Part shown: positions 6,400 to 8,672 of the stretch, in pieces
Numbering within the stretch: position 1 is the first letter of the stretch
Layout: every line of letters begins with the position of its first letter
NCBI GenBank assembly: GCA_002449335.1
Contig: DKDL01000099.1
Span: 1-8,672, forward strand
Reading direction: 5' to 3'
Source: Succinatimonas sp. UBA6849
Lineage (GTDB): Bacteria; Pseudomonadota; Gammaproteobacteria; Enterobacterales; Succinivibrionaceae
Length of the DNA: 8,672 nt
Notes under the pieces: model-generated
Database searches by the model: none
What the model saw: only the letters and a program-made list of their open reading frames with translations
Told to the model about the DNA's origin: nothing
Program-made: the position numbers and the translations under genes

Positions 6400-6423
6400 A
6401 TAGGCAGCATCTCTACTGCCTAT
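6400..6423 (-). terminator. Rho-independent terminator of the NrdD-like small gene
   Basis: ATAGGCAG (6400-6407) pairs perfectly with CTGCCTAT (6416-6423) over an 8-nt loop. Read on the minus strand it is followed by TTTTA, a short U-tract, and starts 3 bases after the stop of the 52-aa gene. Confidence 0.65.
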
Positions 6424-6426
6424 AAA

Positions 6427-6585
6427 CTATGCATGCATGTGCTTAACTCTGTCACGAACCTCAGCACGTTTTGCGTCATTAAAACGGTCTAAGGTCCCTA
6501 CAAGATAACCTGTGACACGTCTGATGCGCTCAAACTTGACACCTTCACCTACAATGCCATTAACAGCGTGTAATCTTGTGTACAT
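6427..6585 (-). CDS. 52-aa free-standing NrdD-like glycyl-radical domain protein
   Basis: This short frame (start ATG at 6585, TAG at 6427-6429) has a good ribosome site (AAAAGGAG, spacing 6) and its own terminator, so it is likely a real gene. Residues 18-50 align well by eye with the extreme C-terminus of class III anaerobic ribonucleoside-triphosphate reductase: RRVTGYL (22-28), then DRFNDAKRAEVRDRVKH (33-49), against the RRVCGYL and FNAGKQEEVKRRVKH blocks I recall for E. coli NrdD. The glycine of the GYL motif (G26) corresponds to the radical-carrying glycine. The cysteines of the zinc site are absent; the protein has no cysteine. The first 17 residues (MYTRLHAVNGIVGEGVK) do not match anything I know. 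It could be a spare-part radical domain like GrcA/YfiD for pyruvate formate-lyase, a remnant of an nrdD gene, or a conserved small protein of other use. Homology is from memory, not a search. Confidence 0.75.
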   Translation of the reverse strand: MYTRLHAVNGIVGEGVKFERIRRVTGYLVGTLDRFNDAKRAEVRDRVKHMHA

Positions 6586-6634
6586 AATTTACTCCTTTTT
6601 AGTGTCCTAAATCAAATAGTTAAACTTTTGCATA

Positions 6635-6663
6635 TTTACCAAAGCGGTTTGAGAATGTATATT
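6635..6663 (+). promoter_or_regulatory. Putative hicBA promoter
   Basis: A -35-like TTTACC (6635-6640) and a -10-like TATATT (6658-6663) are separated by 17 bp, 30 bp before the hicB start codon. This 107-bp divergent gap also has to hold the promoter of the minus-strand NrdD-like gene. Confidence 0.45.
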
Positions 6664-6679
6664 ACCCATTAGAAAACCG
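6645..6679. promoter_or_regulatory. Inverted repeat around the hicBA -10, candidate operator
   Basis: CGGTTT (6645-6650) and AAACCG (6674-6679) form inverted half-sites flanking the -10 box; extended arms match at 7 of 9 positions. HicB-type antitoxins often repress their own operon, so an operator here is plausible. This HicB lacks an obvious DNA-binding domain, however, which weakens the idea. Confidence 0.35.
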
Positions 6680-6692
6680 TTGGAGAAGAGAT

Positions 6693-6980
6693 ATGAAATA
6701 TAGAATAGGTCTTCCATTTTGGAAACAAATATATAAATTGTTTGGTGTAACCTTATCATATCGCTATGATATTTTTAGATCAAAAGAAACAGGGTTAATT
6801 TATGGCTGTAGTCCTGATATTAAAGGGCTTAATGCAGAGGGTAAAACTGTTCAAGAAGTAATCGAAGCTATTGAAAGTGGGGCTTACGATCTAGTAAGAC
6901 TTGACCTTTATGGAGTAGATGACGAAAAGGATCATCCAAAAATTTCTCCTAATGGAATTATTATAGGTGCACTTTCTTAA
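6693..6980 (+). CDS. hicB: HicB-like (DUF1902-type) antitoxin
   Basis: This 95-aa protein pairs with HicA and is expected to mask the toxin's active site. The partially degraded RNase H-like HicB core lies at about residues 22-75: TGLIYGCSPDIKGLNAEGKT is the family hallmark (strand, then PDI.GL.AEG.T), followed by the helix VQEVIEAIESGAYDLVRLDL. Before it is an aromatic, hydrophobic N-terminus (IGLPFWKQIYKLFGVTL), as I recall from the DUF1902 subgroup. No helix-turn-helix or ribbon-helix-helix domain follows, so DNA binding would need another surface. Start: ATG with GGAG 7 bases upstream. The gene precedes hicA and overlaps it by one base (TAATG), giving coupled translation with antitoxin first. 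Confidence 0.85.
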   Translation: MKYRIGLPFWKQIYKLFGVTLSYRYDIFRSKETGLIYGCSPDIKGLNAEGKTVQEVIEAIESGAYDLVRLDLYGVDDEKDHPKISPNGIIIGALS

Positions 6981-7189
6981 TGAACGGTTATTACAAAATT
7001 GTCATTGAGATCTTAAAAGAACATGGTTACAGATATTATCGTAACGGTAAAGGCTCCCATGAAATTTGGATTAAACAAGACGCTCATGGAAAACTAACAG
7101 GTCGTGTTCAAATTCCTACACATCTAGCAGATAAACATTTTGCTCAAAAACTCTTACGAGATATTGGCATTACAGACAAAGTTAATTAG
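6980..7189 (+). CDS. hicA: HicA mRNA-interferase toxin
   Basis: This 69-aa protein has the double-stranded-RNA-binding-like HicA fold. The catalytic histidine is H27 in GKGSHEIW (23-30), preceded by the usual ILKEHGYRYYRNGKG. The second half carries the family pattern RVQIPTHLADKHFAQKLLRDIGI (42-64), matching the P.H....L...L..I.. ending. HicA toxins cut mRNA and tmRNA at ribosomes and are neutralised by HicB. It is slightly longer than the commonest 57-60-aa forms, with all key residues intact, so it is probably active. It starts inside the hicB stop codon, with a weak AGGTG 10 bases upstream, and is followed by a strong terminator. No other gene shares the operon. Confidence 0.92.
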   Translation: MNGYYKIVIEILKEHGYRYYRNGKGSHEIWIKQDAHGKLTGRVQIPTHLADKHFAQKLLRDIGITDKVN

Positions 7190-7196
7190 TTATTAT

Positions 7197-7219
7197 AAAG
7201 CCTCTATTACAGAGGCTTT
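7197..7219. terminator. Bidirectional terminator between hicA and the phage genes
   Basis: AAAGCCTCT (7197-7205) and AGAGGCTTT (7211-7219) form a perfect 9-bp stem with a 5-nt loop. The stem ends in T-rich sequence on both strands. It sits between the convergent hicA and 7243-7488 genes and can serve both. Confidence 0.85.
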
Positions 7220-7242
7220 GTTATTCTTAGAACGAGTTACGA

Positions 7243-7488
7243 CTAGTACTTTTTATCCCATGATTTACCGTAGACGTCTTCAGGTAAATCAATCTCTTTA
7301 GAAAAAGCCCGCTCACAGTGATGTTGATTGTGAGCTAAGAAGTTAATTACTTTAACCATTATAGCCCATCTCTTTTTATCTCTGCATCTCCATGAACGAG
7401 CTGACAGTGTTTCGTCTGGATAACCAGCTAGCAAAGTGTTAGCTAGCTGGTCAATAGATACAGCAAGATTATGAAAGTATCTACTCAT
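7243..7488 (-). CDS. Small phage tail-region protein (unknown function)
   Basis: This 81-aa protein resembles a small family commonly next to tail-fibre assembly genes in phages and prophages of proteobacteria. Its start (YFHNLAVSIDQLANTLLAGYPDETLSARSW, residues 4-33) carries the typical LDQL.N.L..G.PDET.SAR pattern, and a later H-H-C segment (NQHHCERAFSKE, 54-65) matches the family's DHC-like end. I know of no proven function; some relatives are annotated as pseudouridine synthase, which I consider unsupported. The ATG at 7488 overlaps the end of the preceding gene by 8 bases (ATGAGTAG), so the two are translated together. A perfect 10-bp inverted repeat lies inside the coding sequence at 7423-7451. 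It ends next to the shared terminator. Confidence 0.75.
   Translation of the reverse strand: MSRYFHNLAVSIDQLANTLLAGYPDETLSARSWRCRDKKRWAIMVKVINFLAHNQHHCERAFSKEIDLPEDVYGKSWDKKY
7423..7451. repeat. Perfect 10-bp inverted repeat inside a phage gene
   Basis: ACCAGCTAGC (7423-7432) and GCTAGCTGGT (7442-7451) form a perfect stem with a 9-nt loop, in coding sequence for the QLANTLLAG region. It could fold in the transcript or act as a palindromic protein site. No U-tract follows it on either strand, so it is not a standard terminator. Confidence 0.7.
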
Positions 7489-8230
7489 TAGTAAAATCCT
7501 TCATCTTAAAGTCGAAAGTAATTGCCTCTAGTTCTTCTTTAGTAGTACATGCATTAATTTGTGCTCTGTAGGCCCACTTCTGCTGATATAAGTACTGACC
7601 GTTCAAAATTTCCTCTGAGAGTAGAGTATTAAGCTGAGCTAAAGTCAGACTATGTACCGTGTTTTGTGAATCCACATAAGCTACAGGCTCCTGACCTGCT
7701 GCGAGCAGGCCATTGATATTATTCTGTGAACGTAAATCAGCATTTGCTTTAAAACCTAGGGATGAGTTAATGATCATGTCTTCATTTACGAGCCGATCAT
7801 CAAACTGATGTCCTGCTGCTGTCAGCTCATCAAGTTTCTTATCTTTTAGCTCATCTAATGTAGGCTCGGGTACAGGTGCTTTCTGAACTACAGTAATATT
7901 GTTATCGTCATCGCGTTTAGTTTCGTATCCACTATCGTCAGTTATTAAAGTATCTACCAGGGTCTTTAACTCATACTTGTGCTTTGACTGATCTTCATGA
8001 ACAACAGTTACATTCTCAAGCTCAGCTGCTGTAGTAGGGATTAACTCGTAGCCCCATTCTTTTGTGTCTTTATTAAATACGCTCCAATAGCCTTTTTTAG
8101 CTGTAGGTTTGGTTAAAGTGCAATCTTCAGGCACTAACCAGCCACCTGCTAGAGGATCAGCCATAACCATGGTCTCGCCGATAAGATAACCGTTGCTATC
8201 AAACTGATATGCAGTTGTTGTTTTTGACAT
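7481..8230 (-). CDS. Phage tail fibre assembly-like protein with DUF4376 C-terminus
   Basis: This 249-aa protein has two parts. Residues 1-66 look like the N-terminus of tail-fibre assembly/host-specificity proteins (YQFDSNGYLIGETMVMADP, a proline- and tryptophan-rich stretch, then GYWSVFNKDTKEWGYEL). Residues about 124-238 fit DUF4376: a leading helix (LDELKDKKLDEL), a FDDRLVNEDMIINSSLGF strand region, then HSLTLAQLNTLL, YLYQQKWAYRAQI and CTTKEELEAI. Such proteins help mount or fold tail fibres. Start: ATG at 8230 with AGGAG 9 bases upstream. The fibre gene that normally precedes it is absent; instead a divergent integrase starts 14 bp away. It overlaps the small downstream gene by 8 bases. 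Likely part of a prophage remnant. Confidence 0.8.
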   Translation of the reverse strand: MSKTTTAYQFDSNGYLIGETMVMADPLAGGWLVPEDCTLTKPTAKKGYWSVFNKDTKEWGYELIPTTAAELENVTVVHEDQSKHKYELKTLVDTLITDDSGYETKRDDDNNITVVQKAPVPEPTLDELKDKKLDELTAAGHQFDDRLVNEDMIINSSLGFKANADLRSQNNINGLLAAGQEPVAYVDSQNTVHSLTLAQLNTLLSEEILNGQYLYQQKWAYRAQINACTTKEELEAITFDFKMKDFTNE

Positions 8231-8244
8231 ATTAAGGATCTCCT
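8231..8244. promoter_or_regulatory. 14-bp divergent gap with antiparallel ribosome sites
   Basis: AAGGA (8234-8238, plus strand, 6 bases before the integrase ATG) and AGGAG (8244-8240, minus strand, 9 bases before the tail gene ATG) sit end to end within 14 bp. No room remains for promoters, so these must lie inside the opposing coding regions, or one gene is not driven from here. Confidence 0.75.
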
Positions 8245-8672
8245 ATGATCACAGATAAAAAAATCGAAAAATTAAAAGGTAAAGACAAGCGCTATACAGT
8301 CGCGCTCGGTGAAAGTTTGTATTTAAGAGTTCAAAGCTCTGGGCATAAGTCGTGGGTATTGCGTTACTCGTACTGCGGTCGAGTTCGAGACCTAACTTTA
8401 GGTACATGGCCTGAGCTTAAAGTGCTACAGGCAAAGCAAGCAGCACACATAAAACGTGAAGAATTAAAGTTAAAACCATCTGCTGGGTTAACACTGCGTG
8501 ATGCTTACAAACTGTGGCAATCTAAGAAAAAAGGACATATCTCATCATACGTTGAGGAATGTCACCGCATTGAGCTACATCTGATGCCTAAGCTTGGTAA
8601 GCTACAGCTTGAACAGATAACAGCGCCTGTAGTATTTAATCTGCTGCTTAATCTTCAAGATGAAGGTAAGCT
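8245..8672 (+). CDS. P4-type tyrosine integrase (partial, N-terminal part)
   Basis: The first 142 residues of a site-specific recombinase are present; the window ends before the catalytic domain. Residues 1-75 are a DUF4102-like arm-binding N-terminus (KDKRYTVALGESLYLRVQSS, then KSWVLRYSYCGRVRDLTLG and a helix rich in A, K and Q), as in integrases of P4-like phages and genomic islands. Residues about 90-142 start the SAM-like core-binding domain (LTLRDAYKLWQSKKKG, IELHLMPKLGKLQLEQITAP). Start: ATG at 8245, with AAGGA 6 bases upstream. The catalytic Arg-His-Arg-Tyr set would lie beyond the edge. It probably belongs to an element extending to the right; no attachment site is visible here. Confidence 0.88.
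   Translation, partial: MITDKKIEKLKGKDKRYTVALGESLYLRVQSSGHKSWVLRYSYCGRVRDLTLGTWPELKVLQAKQAAHIKREELKLKPSAGLTLRDAYKLWQSKKKGHISSYVEECHRIELHLMPKLGKLQLEQITAPVVFNLLLNLQDEGK

Larger units (their letters stand above)
6101..6426. other. Gene-free stretch with repeats and hairpins
   Basis: I see no convincing reading frame here. The first 110 bp are the leader and promoter region of the Panacea gene, with CACTAA at 6145 and two inverted copies (TTAGTG at 6195 and 6206) that could be operator half-sites. An imperfect hairpin lies at 6254-6280, a tandem 11-bp duplication at 6330-6351, and the terminator of the NrdD-like gene at 6400-6423. ATGGCGGTGA occurs twice (6256, 6344) with a third partial copy (ATGGCGG at 6333). 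Confidence 0.6.

Overview
The window is AT-rich bacterial DNA made almost entirely of accessory, mobile and defence-type genes. The mix of an IS21-type operon, an IS1634-type transposase, phage tail-fibre assembly genes, a P4-type integrase, HicBA and a protein resembling the anaerobic ribonucleotide reductase C-terminus fits an anaerobic or facultative low-GC proteobacterium. A gut or rumen Succinivibrionaceae-like gammaproteobacterium is my guess. That placement is inference; no rRNA, tRNA or core gene is present to test it.

Positions 1-3411 hold, on the minus strand, a compact three-gene unit: an IstA-like DDE transposase (1550-3199), an IstB-like AAA+ ATPase with an unusual AT-hook tail (576-1538), and a translationally coupled third gene (1-576, cut by the window edge) resembling the KfrA family (N-terminal DNA-binding region plus long coiled coil). 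Upstream of istA lie four copies of an 8-bp motif (TGCTCCAA), which look like transposase-binding terminal repeats. The end of the ATPase gene carries a dense cluster of GGTACC palindromes. Positions 3412-5272 are an IS1634-family insertion sequence with one 592-aa transposase and short imperfect terminal repeats; it abuts the last TGCTCCAA repeat.

Positions 5287-6100 hold a Panacea-domain (SocA-like/DUF4065) antitoxin-type gene on the minus strand. Overlapping its stop codon is a small two-helix membrane protein gene interrupted by an in-frame TAA at codon 25, plausibly a disabled membrane toxin. Positions 6101-6426 hold no gene, only short repeats and two hairpins. At 6427-6585 lies a 52-aa gene, overlooked by ordinary length cut-offs, that matches the C-terminal glycyl-radical segment of the anaerobic ribonucleotide reductase NrdD as a free-standing protein. 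Divergent from it is a hicB-hicA toxin-antitoxin pair (6693-7189) ended by a strong bidirectional terminator.

Positions 7243-8230 are two overlapping minus-strand phage genes: a small tail-region protein and a tail-fibre-assembly/DUF4376 protein. The tail fibre gene expected upstream is missing. A P4-type tyrosine integrase starts divergently only 14 bp away (8245 to the right edge), which suggests a prophage remnant joined to another integrative element.

The best leads are the third gene and DNA repeats of the IS21-like unit, the Panacea/membrane-protein pair with its broken partner, and the stand-alone NrdD-like glycyl-radical protein.
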